This document shows positions 7,906 to 16,263 of a stretch of DNA of 64,000 bases, piece by piece. The notes below the pieces were generated by a model, which had not been told where the DNA came from, made no database searches, and was given only the letters and a program-made list of their open reading frames with translations. The first letter of the stretch is position 1; every line of letters starts with the position of its first letter. The DNA is from Bin87 sp965207585 (lineage in GTDB: Bacteria > Chloroflexota > Dehalococcoidia > Lucifugimonadales > UBA3495). Both the position numbers and the translations under genes were made by a program. The stretch is from positions 3,224,001-3,288,000 of the forward strand of contig CBDBMT010000003.1 in NCBI GenBank assembly GCA_965207585.1, written 5' to 3'.

Positions 7906-8775
7906 ATGAACAGAGTTACGAAATATCTGACAGTCACCGCCGCGACCGGTCTCTTGACCCTGGCAATGGCCTGCGGCGCCGAACAGTCGCCGGCGCCAGC
8001 GAGTCCAACGGACGCCCCGCCACCGGCGGTGGCAGTGACAGCCCAGCCTCCGACCGCAACGCAACCGGCAGCAGCACAACCGGCCACCAGCGCACCGGCA
8101 GCAGTGACCGCAACCTCCGCGCCTGCGGTCGCCACGTCCGGCTCAACGGCGGCCACGGATGCGCCGACGGCAACGGCCGCCGCGGCTGTCACCCAGCCGC
8201 CTACTGCGGATCCTCCCGCTGCCACGTCGCCGCCGGCGGCTGCCCCCGAGGCTCCGACGGCTGCTGCCGCACCTACGGATACGCCGGCTCCGGCTGCGCC
8301 ACCGGCCCCTCCGCCCATTGAAGCTCCGGCCGTCGACGTGGGCACTGAGGTGGGCCAGACCCCGCCCGCGTTCGCCATGGACTTGTCCAACGGGTCACGG
8401 ATCGATTCGGCCGACATCGTGGGCAGCGGCCGGCCGGTCTTCATGCACTACTTCGCCACCTGGTGACCCGTGTGCCGCGCCGAGTTGCGGACGCTCAACC
8501 CCATCGTCGCCGAATACGCCGGACAGGTTGATTTCTACGTGGTCGCTTTCAACGAGAGTGCCGCTACCCTGGAGGCTTACATAGCCGAGAACGGCTACGC
8601 CAACATGACCGCTACCCAACCCGTGGGCTCCATGCTCCGCGACCTGAAAATCGTCAGCCAATCATCAATGATCGCGGTGGACGGCCCTGGCGTCATCACC
8701 TTCCGCAAGGGCTACGGCAGAGGGAGCGACGCGGAAACCCTGAGCGAAGAGTTCCAGCAGTTGACGGCGCAGTAA
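7906..8775 (+). CDS. selenocysteine-containing thioredoxin-like lipoprotein 2 (UxxC)
   Basis: A paralogue of the preceding gene, 43 nt downstream and surely co-transcribed. Read through TGA 8464-8466 it is 289 aa. Residues 1-23 are a signal segment ending LAMAC, followed by about 115 residues of Ala/Pro/Thr-rich low-complexity linker that would project the domain from the membrane. The redoxin domain follows, with FATW-U-PVC: Sec187 and Cys190. After the UGA both proteins share RAEL, TLNPI, DFYVVA, NE, EAY, ENGY, QPVG and ML-DL segments. The cis-Pro position is again absent (SSMIAVDGPG). The gene ends 3 nt before a convergent gene. An independent UGA at the identical site in a second copy makes sequencing error or decay very unlikely. 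Confidence 0.88.
8470..8494 (+). promoter_or_regulatory. putative SECIS element of selenoprotein 2
   Basis: GUGU (8470-8473) pairs with ACGC (8491-8494) and CCGC (8475-8478) pairs with GCGG (8487-8490). One G is bulged at 8474, and the 8-nt loop GCCGAGUU is at 8479-8486. Loop size, leading G and distance from the UGA are identical to the first gene, and the stem is stronger. Confidence 0.62.
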
Positions 8776-8778
8776 GGG

Positions 8779-9192
8779 CTACCGCTCCCCGCCCAACTGG
8801 AAAATGAGCCGTTCCCGCCGCGGCGCGTATTCCATCTCCATCTCGTTCAGCACGTCCCGGCCCAACAGCGAATCCAGCCCGTCGGTTATTGGATCCGGCT
8901 TGCCGATGTGAATGGCGATGCGAAAATCGTGCCTGGCCTCGCCATCGTAAAACGATACCACCGCGGTCTCAGCGTAATAGGTTTGAAGGCCGCCGGCGCT
9001 AGTCACGTCAACGGGATCCGACAGTTCATCGAATGGACAGCCGACCCTGGTCCCGTCATCAGGGTGCAAAATGGTAGTATCTGTTCCCGTATCAATCAGG
9101 AAATCTACATCCTCAATGATTGCAAGCCGAGGCAGATGCAGGCGGCACCGCACGTATGGCCCTCCATCCGCCCGAAAATAGCCGGAAATCAC
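8779..9192 (-). CDS. clan AA (retropepsin-like) aspartic protease
   Basis: A 137-aa soluble protein carrying the retropepsin signature FLIDTGTDTTIL (Asp-Thr-Gly active site, residues about 31-42) and, near the C terminus, the hydrophobic-hydrophobic-Gly motif LLGRDVL. This single-domain size implies an active homodimer. It starts with GTG, overlapping the upstream gene's stop by 4 nt (GTGA), so the two are translationally coupled. It is convergent with selenoprotein 2. Its substrate is unknown. Confidence 0.72.
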   Translation of the reverse strand: MISGYFRADGGPYVRCRLHLPRLAIIEDVDFLIDTGTDTTILHPDDGTRVGCPFDELSDPVDVTSAGGLQTYYAETAVVSFYDGEARHDFRIAIHIGKPDPITDGLDSLLGRDVLNEMEMEYAPRRERLIFQLGGER

Positions 9193-9488
9193 AGTATTAC
9201 CCGGCGCGGTTTGGTGTTCAGGAACAGGGTGGCGGCCGAGCCGGGGCGCTCCCCCAGTTCCTTGATTTTCGCCACCAATTCCTCCATCGAGTCGGCGACG
9301 ACAAACGTGCCGTTCTCGGTCAGTGCCACGCGCTGGTCGGGGTGCTTTTGCATCAGTTCGGGTTGCATCGCCCGCAGCCGTTCCGAGCGCTCAACGTAGC
9401 TGCGGTGCTCGGCTAGCTCTTCAGGGGTAGCCTTATGAGTGCTGACTTCAACCTTGGGTTTCTTGCCGGCTGTTCTGAATATCGCCAC
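9189..9488 (-). CDS. small DUF5678-like protein coupled to the aspartic protease
   Basis: A 99-aa protein starting at GTG 9488, chosen because AGAGGAG lies 7 nt upstream; a longer frame would run into thrS. The C-terminal half (QRVALTENGTFVVADSMEEL, then KIKELGERPGSAATLFLN) resembles the DUF5678 pattern of a short beta-hairpin followed by an Asp/Ser-x-x-x-Leu helix. It overlaps the protease gene by 4 nt. Small proteins of this type are often seen beside retropepsin-like genes, suggesting a partner or substrate role. Function is not established. Confidence 0.6.
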   Translation of the reverse strand: MAIFRTAGKKPKVEVSTHKATPEELAEHRSYVERSERLRAMQPELMQKHPDQRVALTENGTFVVADSMEELVAKIKELGERPGSAATLFLNTKPRRVIL

Positions 9489-9525
9489 CGTCGGACTCCT
9501 CTGCTGGGCGACTGACTTTTCGCCC

Positions 9526-11295
9526 TCAGCGAACTGCGGGTGTGCCAACCAAGCCTGATTGCAGCAGGTCGGTCACCTCGCTCAAAGGGAGAGCGCCCAG
9601 GTTGTCGCCGTCTCGGGTGCGCACGGCGGCCGCGCCGGCCTCGGCCTCACGGTCGCCGACGACCAGCATGTACGGCGTCTTCTGCAACTGAGCCTGGCGA
9701 ATTTTCTGGTTCATGCGCTCGCTGCGGTCGTCGACTTCGACCCGGAAGCCGGCATCTCGCAACTGAGTTGCGACCACTTCGGCGTACTCGTTATGGCGGT
9801 CGGCGATGGGGATCACCGTGGCCTGAACCGGAGCCAGCCACAGCGGGAACGCCCCGGCGTAGTGCTCCACCAGGACGCCGAAGAACCGCTCCAGCGAGCC
9901 CAGGATGGCCCGGTGAACCATGTACGGCCGGGATCGGTTGCCCTGGTCATCCTGGAAAACCAGGTCGAAACGCTCGGGCAGGTTGAAGTCGAACTGCACG
10001 GTGGTGCATTGCCAATCCCGTCCCAATGCGTCCTTGATTTTGATGTCGATCTTCGGGCCGTAGAACGCGCCTCCGCCATCGTCAATGCCGTAGGGGAGAC
10101 CACGAGAGACCAGCGCCTGGCGCAGCGACTCGGTGGCATGATCCCACATCTCCGGTTCGCCCACGTATTTTTCGGGCCGTGTGGACAGCATGATGTCGTA
10201 GTCCTCGAACCCGAAAGCGGCCATGATCTCGAAAGTGAGGTCCAGCACGTCGCCAACTTCAGCCGCAACCTGATCGGGCAGGCAGAAGATGTGCGCATCG
10301 TCCTGGGTGAACCCGCGCACCCGCATCAGGCCGTGGAGCACGCCGCTGCGCTCGTAACGGTACACGGTGCCCAGTTCCGCAATTCGCAGGGGCAGCTCGC
10401 GGTAACTGCGCAGAGCGGACCGGTAGACCTGGATGTGGAAGGGGCAGTTCATCGGCTTCAGGAAGTATTCCTGCTCGTCGATCTCCATGGGCGCGTACAT
10501 GCTGTCCCGATAGAAATCGAGGTGCCCGCTGGTCTGCCACAGTCGCGCCCGCCCGATGTGGGGCGAATAGACGATGTTGTAGCCGCGCCGATAGTGGATG
10601 TCCCGCCAGTAGTCCTCGATGATCGAACGCATGACGCCGCCCCTGGGGTGCCACACGATCAATCCGGGGCCGATCTCCTCATGCACGGTGAACAGGTTGA
10701 GCTGCCGGCCCAGGGTGCGATGGTCCCGGCGTTCGGCTTCCGCGAGACGCTCCAGGTGCGCCTCCAGTTCCGCCTGCGACTCAAAAGCGGTGCCGTAGAT
10801 GCGCTGCAACATCGGGCGGTTTTCGTCGCCCCGCCAGTAGGCGCCGGCCACGTTGAGCAGCTTGACGGCGGCGATCTCCCCGGTGCTGTCCACGTGCGGC
10901 CCCTGGCAGAGGTCGGTGAACTCGCCGTGGCGGTAGATGCTCAGGGTGGTTTCGTCGGGCAGATCATCGATGACCTCCTGCTTGTAGGGCTGGGAGTCGA
11001 ACATCGCCTTGGCCGAATCGCGGCTCAATTCTTCGCGGACAAAAGGCGCGTTGGAACGAATCGTGTCCATCATCAGCGATTCAATGCGTTCCAGATCTTC
11101 CGGCGTGAAGGGCTGGGCCACTTCGAAATCGTAGTAGAAACCGTCGGCAGTGGGCGGGCCGATGCCGAATTTGGTGCCCGGGAACAGTTGCAGCACCGCG
11201 TCGGCCATCACGTGGGCAGCCGAATGGCGCATACGATGCCGCAGCGACTCGATGGGATCGTCAACGGCGTGTTCCGGGGCTCCGTGGTCCAGCAT
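9526..11295 (-). CDS. thrS: threonyl-tRNA synthetase, lacking the TGS domain
   Basis: Charges tRNA-Thr. Starting at ATG 11295 gives 589 aa. This start is preferred over an upstream in-frame ATG at 11340 because AGGT lies 7 nt before it and a TATAAT box overlaps the upstream ATG. The protein opens almost directly with the editing domain (HSAAH, His24 and His28), so the usual N-terminal TGS domain of about 60 residues is absent. The class II core has the zinc-binding MNCPFH segment and motif 2 (YRYERSGVLHGLMRVRGFTQ). The C-terminal anticodon-binding domain is intact. Two nearby genes follow leftward (DUF5678-like, protease). Confidence 0.95.
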   Translation of the reverse strand: MLDHGAPEHAVDDPIESLRHRMRHSAAHVMADAVLQLFPGTKFGIGPPTADGFYYDFEVAQPFTPEDLERIESLMMDTIRSNAPFVREELSRDSAKAMFDSQPYKQEVIDDLPDETTLSIYRHGEFTDLCQGPHVDSTGEIAAVKLLNVAGAYWRGDENRPMLQRIYGTAFESQAELEAHLERLAEAERRDHRTLGRQLNLFTVHEEIGPGLIVWHPRGGVMRSIIEDYWRDIHYRRGYNIVYSPHIGRARLWQTSGHLDFYRDSMYAPMEIDEQEYFLKPMNCPFHIQVYRSALRSYRELPLRIAELGTVYRYERSGVLHGLMRVRGFTQDDAHIFCLPDQVAAEVGDVLDLTFEIMAAFGFEDYDIMLSTRPEKYVGEPEMWDHATESLRQALVSRGLPYGIDDGGGAFYGPKIDIKIKDALGRDWQCTTVQFDFNLPERFDLVFQDDQGNRSRPYMVHRAILGSLERFFGVLVEHYAGAFPLWLAPVQATVIPIADRHNEYAEVVATQLRDAGFRVEVDDRSERMNQKIRQAQLQKTPYMLVVGDREAEAGAAAVRTRDGDNLGALPLSEVTDLLQSGLVGTPAVR

Positions 11296-11338
11296 TGTCT
11301 TACCTGCCTGATGGTTGAGACGGGAAACTCTGCGAATC

Positions 11339-11344
11339 ATTATA
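11339..11344 (-). promoter_or_regulatory. -10 box of thrS
   Basis: TATAAT on the minus strand, 43 nt before the chosen thrS ATG. It lies back to back with the prfB -10 box at 11412, marking a compact divergent promoter region. No good -35 is seen. Confidence 0.4.
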
Positions 11345-11411
11345 GCGGATGGACTTTGCGAGTAATCCGAACGCCGTTTCAGAGACTCCGGTACGGCGCC
11401 GGGGCCTGGGT

Positions 11412-11417
11412 TATAAT
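11412..11417 (+). promoter_or_regulatory. -10 box of prfB
   Basis: TATAAT 40 nt upstream of the prfB ATG on the plus strand. The -35 region is not consensus. Confidence 0.4.
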
Positions 11418-11457
11418 CGAAAACCGAACGTTATCCCAGCGTCTGGAGGGAGCCACG

Positions 11458-12562
11458 ATGGAAGAACTGCGCCAACAGCTTGAAGAAATGTCCGCGAAGT
11501 TGGACGCGGTCATGGAGCGTCTTTGACCTGTCAGCGCGTGAAGAATACATCGCGCAATTGGAAAAGGAGGCGTCTTCCCCGGGTTTCTGGGACGATGCGC
11601 AAGCCGCCCAGCGCAAGATGCAGGAACTGGGCCAATTGCAGCACTCAGTCGAGCTGTGGCATGGCCTGCGGTCCCAGGTAACTGACCTGCTCGAACTGAC
11701 GTCGCTGGCGATTGAAAGCGGTGACGAAAGTGTCGCCGATGAGCTAACCGCCGAGACTGCGGCCGCCGCCGCGAGCCTCGCCAGGGCGGAAATGGAACTG
11801 ACCCTGTCGGGTCCTTACGACGACCGGCCGGCGATATTGACCATTCATTCCGGCGCCGGGGGCACCGATTCCCACGATTGGGTCGAGATGCTCACGGGCA
11901 TGTATTCCAACTGGGCGTCCCTGAGCAACCGGCCTGTCCAGGTGCTGAACACGGCATACGGCGACGAAGCCGGACTCAGGACCAGCACACTGGAAATCGG
12001 CGGGCAGCACGCTTTCGGCTACCTCAACGCCGAGGTGGGGGTGCATCGCCTGGTGCGCATTTCACCTTTCGACCCCGCCCGGAGACGTCAAACGTCATTC
12101 GCCCGCGTCGAGGTGCTGCCGGCAGCGGATGATGACAATTCGGAAGTGGAACTGCGGTCAGACGACCTGAAAATGGACTTCTTCCGCTCCAGCGGCCCCG
12201 GCGGCCAGAACGTGCAGAAAGTCGCGTCGGCCGTCAGGTTGACCCATGTGCCTACGGGTATTGTCGTCTCCTGCCAGACCGAGCGATCGCAACACCAGAA
12301 CCGCGACTACGCGATGAGGATCCTGAGGGCGAAGTTGCTGGCCTTGCGAGAAGAGGAACGCGCCCAGGAGTTGTCAGCCCTGCGCGGCGAGCGGGTCTCT
12401 GCCGAGTGGGGTAACCAGATCCGCAGTTACGTCCTGCACCCGTACAAGTCAGTGAAAGACCACCGCACCGACTATCAGATGGGCAACGCCGACGCCGTCC
12501 TAAGCGGCGACATCGATGGCTTCATCGAGGCCTGGCTGGTGAGCCGGCTGGGGGGCGACTAG
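11458..12562 (+). CDS. prfB: peptide chain release factor 2 (programmed +1 frameshift)
   Basis: RF2 recognises UAA and UGA stops. The gene starts at ATG 11458 and reads 22 codons (MEELRQQLEEMSAKLDAVME, then RL) to an in-frame UGA at 11524. A +1 shift at CTT-T continues in the frame DLSAREEYIA to 12562, giving 367 aa. The anticodon-mimicking SPF tripeptide (202-204) and the peptidyl-hydrolysis GGQ motif (248-250) are at the positions expected for RF2. The stop overlaps the convergent ribBA stop by 2 nt. RF2 would compete with selenocysteine insertion at the two UGA codons 3-4 kb upstream. Confidence 0.97.
11514..11527 (+). promoter_or_regulatory. RF2 autoregulatory frameshift site
   Basis: GGAG (11514-11517), 3 nt, then CTT TGA C. 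This is the conserved RF2 arrangement: an internal Shine-Dalgarno-like element, a slippery CUU codon and a weak UGA-C stop. Low RF2 lengthens the pause and favours the +1 shift. Confidence 0.93.
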
Positions 12563-13791
12563 ATGGATACGTCGGGCGGGCTCGGCTGCATGGGAGTCAG
12601 CAGGTGGCCCATGCTGTCGCGCTTGGTCCGCATGTAGTCCTCGTTGGTCTCGTTAGGGGGAACCGCCAGGCTCACTCGTCCAGTGACCTGGATGCCGAGA
12701 CCGCTGATGCCGGCCATCTTGTGCGGATTGTTGGTGGCCAGTTGCGCGTGGGTGATGTTGAGGTCGCGCATGATCTGGACGGCGAGATCGTACTTGCGCT
12801 CGTCCGGCTGGAAACCCAGGGCCACGTTGGCCTCGATAGTGTCCATGCCCTGATCCTGCAGGGAGTAGGCCCGGATCTTATTGTGCAGGCCGATGCCGCG
12901 GCCTTCCTGGCGCAGGTAGACCAGGGCCCCCCGCCCCTGGTCGAAAATCATCCGGATGGCCAGATCCAACTGCTCGCCGCAGTCGCATTTCAGGCTGCCG
13001 AAGGCGTCGCCGGTCAGGCATTCGCTATGCACCCGAACCAGCACTTCGTCGCCTTCCTTCCAGTCTCCGACGATCAACGCGGCGTGCTCGCCGCTGTCGA
13101 TCGTGCTGCGATAGCCGATTATCCGCGCCACACCATACTTGGTAGGCAGGTTCGCCTCCGCCACTCGAGAGATCAGGGATTCACTGATCCGACGGTGGGC
13201 GATCAGCTGGGCGATGCTGAAGATCTTGAGGTCGTGCGTGACGGAGAATTCTTCCAGTTCCGGCAGCCGGGCCATCGTGCCGTCGGTATTCATGATCTCG
13301 CACACTACGCCGGCGGGGTATGCGCCAGCGAGTTTGCACAAATCGACGATAGCCTCGGTGTGGCCGGGGCGGTTCAGGACACCGCCCGGGTTGCTCCGGA
13401 GGGGGAACATGTGCCCCGGATGGATGAAATCGGCGGGAAGCGTGTCGGGGTCAATCAGAGCGCGAATGGTCGCGCTGCGATCATAGGCCGATATGCCGGT
13501 TGAAGTGCCTCGTTTGTAGTCCACCGAGGTTGTGAACGCCGTTGGCTGCGGTGACGGAGAGTTGCGGCTCCGCAGGTTCGGGATCTGGAGTTCGTCCAAG
13601 CGTTCGCCCTGCATCGGCACGCACACCAGGCCACGCGCGTGTGTAACCATGAAGGCAATTGCTTCGGGAGTGGCGTGCTCCGCGAACAGGAACAGGTCGC
13701 CCTCGTTCTCGCGCCCCTCGTCGTCGACCACGATGACAAATTTGCCAGCAGTCAGGTCTTCGAGCGCCTCTTCAAGGCTGCATAGGGGCAT
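12559..13791 (-). CDS. ribBA: bifunctional DHBP synthase / GTP cyclohydrolase II
   Basis: Supplies both precursors of riboflavin. Residues 1-200 are 3,4-dihydroxy-2-butanone-4-phosphate synthase with VVDDEGRENEGD and RPGHTEA. Residues 205-400 are GTP cyclohydrolase II with the zinc motif HSECLTGDAFGSLKCDCG and QEGRGIGL. Both halves keep their catalytic residues. It is the last gene of the rib operon, 93 nt after the separate ribB. The start ATG has GGAGGAATA-type ribosome binding (GAGGAATAATG). Having a second DHBP synthase beside it is redundant. Confidence 0.96.
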   Translation of the reverse strand: MPLCSLEEALEDLTAGKFVIVVDDEGRENEGDLFLFAEHATPEAIAFMVTHARGLVCVPMQGERLDELQIPNLRSRNSPSPQPTAFTTSVDYKRGTSTGISAYDRSATIRALIDPDTLPADFIHPGHMFPLRSNPGGVLNRPGHTEAIVDLCKLAGAYPAGVVCEIMNTDGTMARLPELEEFSVTHDLKIFSIAQLIAHRRISESLISRVAEANLPTKYGVARIIGYRSTIDSGEHAALIVGDWKEGDEVLVRVHSECLTGDAFGSLKCDCGEQLDLAIRMIFDQGRGALVYLRQEGRGIGLHNKIRAYSLQDQGMDTIEANVALGFQPDERKYDLAVQIMRDLNITHAQLATNNPHKMAGISGLGIQVTGRVSLAVPPNETNEDYMRTKRDSMGHLLTPMQPSPPDVSI

Positions 13792-13884
13792 TATTCCTCC
13801 GAGGGAAGCGGAAGTGTTTGCAGCCGGGTAAACCGGCTATTGAGGGGCCTACGCGGGGTTGACTGCAGGCCGTCGCCCGGCCTC

Positions 13885-14520
13885 TCAGTCCGACTCCGGA
13901 CCAGACGGGTCGTGCTCGCGGCGGTATGCGATCAGGTCCTCTATGGACAGGATGTTCAACTCGTGCTTCGCAGCCATCTTGATCAAGTCGGGAAGGCGGG
14001 CCATCGTGCCGTCGTCTTTCATGATCTCACATACGACGCCGGCGGGATAAAGACCGGCCAACCGGCAAAGGTCGACAATGGCTTCCGTATGGCCGGGACG
14101 AACCAGGACTCCGCCGGTATGGTAACGCAAGGGGAAGAGATGGCCGGGCTGGATGAAGTCCTCAGGACGCGCGTCCGGGTCGATCAGCGCTCGAATCGTG
14201 GCCGCCCGGTCCTGCGCGGAGATGCCCGTAGTGGTGTCGATGGCGTAGTCAACAGGCATCGTGAACGCGGTGGGCATCGGCGAGTCGGAATGCCGGCTCG
14301 GCAGCATCGGTATGTCCAGCTCGGCCAGCCGGTCCGCGGTCATCGGCATACAGAGTTGCCCCCGGGCGTACGTAACCATGAAGTTCACGGCCTCGGGAGT
14401 TACGAACTCGGCCGGCATAACCAGGTCGCCTTCGTTCTCGCGGTCCTCATCGTCCACCACGATGAGGAATCTGCCGGCTTTCAGGTCTTGCAGGCCCTGT
14501 TCGATGCTTGCCAACTGCAT
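13885..14520 (-). CDS. ribB: 3,4-dihydroxy-2-butanone-4-phosphate synthase (stand-alone)
   Basis: A 211-aa single-domain enzyme converting ribulose-5-phosphate to DHBP plus formate. VVDDEDRENEGD (near residues 21-32) and RPGHTEA are intact, so it should be active. It is clearly related to the N-terminal half of the adjacent ribBA and probably arose by duplication. It lies 36 nt after ribE. No obvious defect is seen in either copy. Confidence 0.94.
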   Translation of the reverse strand: MQLASIEQGLQDLKAGRFLIVVDDEDRENEGDLVMPAEFVTPEAVNFMVTYARGQLCMPMTADRLAELDIPMLPSRHSDSPMPTAFTMPVDYAIDTTTGISAQDRAATIRALIDPDARPEDFIQPGHLFPLRYHTGGVLVRPGHTEAIVDLCRLAGLYPAGVVCEIMKDDGTMARLPDLIKMAAKHELNILSIEDLIAYRREHDPSGPESD

Positions 14521-14556
14521 CTAAATTCTGGATCCAGCGGTATGGACGGCTGCGGC

Positions 14557-15141
14557 TCAGGCGAACCTGGCGGCCAGCAGACTCTCCACGTATTTTGCCA
14601 AGATGTCCGCTTCGAGATTTACCCTGTCGCCGACTTCCCGCTCGTGCAGATTAGTGTGCTGCATGGTGAACGGAATGATCGAAATCGTGAAGCGGAGTTC
14701 CGCACTTTGTACCACCGTAAGGCTGATTCCGTCAACCGCGATGAACCCTTTCTCCACAATGTAGGGCGCCAGCGACGCCGGCGTTTCGATCTCCAGGATG
14801 AAACAGTCCGCTTCCGGGGTGATCGCCGTGATGTCTCCAGTGCCGTCCACATGGCCTTGGACAATATGCCCGCCCATCCGGTCATGGGCCGCAAGAGCGC
14901 GTTCGAGGTTCACTGCGCTCTCGGGGCCAACCTGTCCCAACGACGTCCGGCGCAGTGTTTCCGGCGCCAGATCGACCGCGAATGAGTCGGTATTGAACTC
15001 CACCACCGTCAAACACGCTCCATTGACGGAGATGCTATCGCCCACGTGGACATCCTCCAGCACGGTCTTGGCCTGGATGACCAGCCTGTAGTCGGACAGA
15101 GAGGCGACTTGCCCCACTTCTTCCACGATGCCGGTGAACAT
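14557..15141 (-). CDS. ribE: riboflavin synthase alpha chain
   Basis: A 194-aa enzyme with two tandem lumazine-binding barrels that dismutates two 6,7-dimethyl-8-ribityllumazine molecules to riboflavin. It begins with the diagnostic MFTGIVEEVG. The second repeat starts near residue 95 with GGHIVQGHVDGTG. The ATG directly abuts the ribD stop (no gap), implying translational coupling. The lumazine synthase gene (ribH) that makes its substrate is not in this window. Confidence 0.95.
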   Translation of the reverse strand: MFTGIVEEVGQVASLSDYRLVIQAKTVLEDVHVGDSISVNGACLTVVEFNTDSFAVDLAPETLRRTSLGQVGPESAVNLERALAAHDRMGGHIVQGHVDGTGDITAITPEADCFILEIETPASLAPYIVEKGFIAVDGISLTVVQSAELRFTISIIPFTMQHTNLHEREVGDRVNLEADILAKYVESLLAARFA

Positions 15142-16263
15142 TCAATCGCCTCCTTCAGCAGGATAACCTGTTATCAACCAGTCGGGTCCAATCGCTTCCG
15201 TGCTCGTGCGTTCGAGCCGCAACACGTCGGCCATCGTCGTCGCGCCAGCACCTTCAATCGGGGAACGCGCGGCCGCACCCCCAATCAACATGGGCCCGAG
15301 GAAGATAGAAAACTTGTCGATCAACCGCGCGTCAAGCATCGCGCCCAGCACTCCCCCGCCGCCCTCGACCATGAGGCTGACCACCCCCTGCTGACCCAGG
15401 TGTTCAAGCAATCCGGACAGGTTCACCCGTCCGTCGGTTCCGGGGAATGAAAGCACCTCGGCGCCCGCATCCTGCAGCGCTGCGACGCGAGACGAGTTTG
15501 GGCTACCCGCCGTGGCAATCAGCGTTCGGCCGGGCTGGCGCAGCATCCGGGCGCCCGGCGGCGTGCGGGCATCGCTGTCCACGACCACGCGGAAGGGCTG
15601 CAAATTGACCGGCAGAGGATCGCCGTTGTCGTCGCGGGCGGTCAACTGCGGGTCGTCCGCCAGCGCCGTCCCGATGCCCACCATGATGCCGTCCAACTCT
15701 TTCCTCATCTGCTGGACTCGGGCCCGCGCGTCGGGGCCGGTGATCCACTGCGAGTCACCGGTGCGGGTGGCGATCTTGCCATCCAGGCTCATGGCGAACT
15801 TGGCCACCACGAAGGGCAAGCCGGTGATGACGTGCTTGGCGAAAGCCTGATACATCTCCTCAGCTTTCGCGTCCGGGCGGTGTTGCACCTCTATGCCAGC
15901 GGCGCGCAGGGCCGCCGCGCCGCCGCCGGATACGCGGGGGTTGGGGTCCGTGACCGCGTAGACGACCCGGCTGACACCGCCGCCAATGATGGCATCGGTG
16001 CACGGCGGCGTGCGGCCGTAGTGGCAGCAGGGCTCCAGCGTGCAGTACAGCGTGCCTCCTTTGGCCGCCTGCCCGGCCTGTTGCAACGCGCCAACCTCAG
16101 CGTGTGCCTGGCCGGGCGGGAGCGTGAAACCCTCGCCAACCACACCAGTTGCGCCAACTATTACTGCCCCCACGGCGGGATTGGGGCTGGTTGACCCCAA
16201 AGCTGACCGGGCCAGAGCAATCGCCCGGGCCATCGGGTCGTTGGGCGTGGCCAGGGAGGTCAC
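15142..16263 (-). CDS. ribD: bifunctional riboflavin biosynthesis deaminase/reductase
   Basis: A 373-aa protein starting at GTG 16263, which overlaps the dcd stop as GTGA. This is preferred to a longer frame reaching 16416 inside dcd because it gives the family length. The N-terminal deaminase has HAE (54-56) and the zinc ligands in TLEPCCHYGRTPPC (Cys79, Cys88). The C-terminal domain is the pyrimidine reductase (VVAKFAMSLDGKIATRTGDS). It catalyses the second and third steps after GTP cyclohydrolase II. Confidence 0.94.
   Translation of the reverse strand: MTSLATPNDPMARAIALARSALGSTSPNPAVGAVIVGATGVVGEGFTLPPGQAHAEVGALQQAGQAAKGGTLYCTLEPCCHYGRTPPCTDAIIGGGVSRVVYAVTDPNPRVSGGGAAALRAAGIEVQHRPDAKAEEMYQAFAKHVITGLPFVVAKFAMSLDGKIATRTGDSQWITGPDARARVQQMRKELDGIMVGIGTALADDPQLTARDDNGDPLPVNLQPFRVVVDSDARTPPGARMLRQPGRTLIATAGSPNSSRVAALQDAGAEVLSFPGTDGRVNLSGLLEHLGQQGVVSLMVEGGGGVLGAMLDARLIDKFSIFLGPMLIGGAAARSPIEGAGATTMADVLRLERTSTEAIGPDWLITGYPAEGGD

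Noticed and set aside
7488..8466. Reading the two TGA codons as true stops, giving four short genes or two pseudogenes
   Set aside because: The downstream frames continue seamlessly with homologous sequence, both TGAs sit at the catalytic Cys position, and selA is present.
7488..8466. TGA reassigned to Trp genome-wide
   Set aside because: TGA is used as an ordinary stop by many genes here (for example 21562-21564 and 42839-42841), Trp is encoded by TGG immediately before both sites, and RF2 is intact.
11458..11526. prfB as a frameshifted pseudogene
   Set aside because: The CTT-TGA-C site with an upstream GGAG is the conserved RF2 programmed frameshift.
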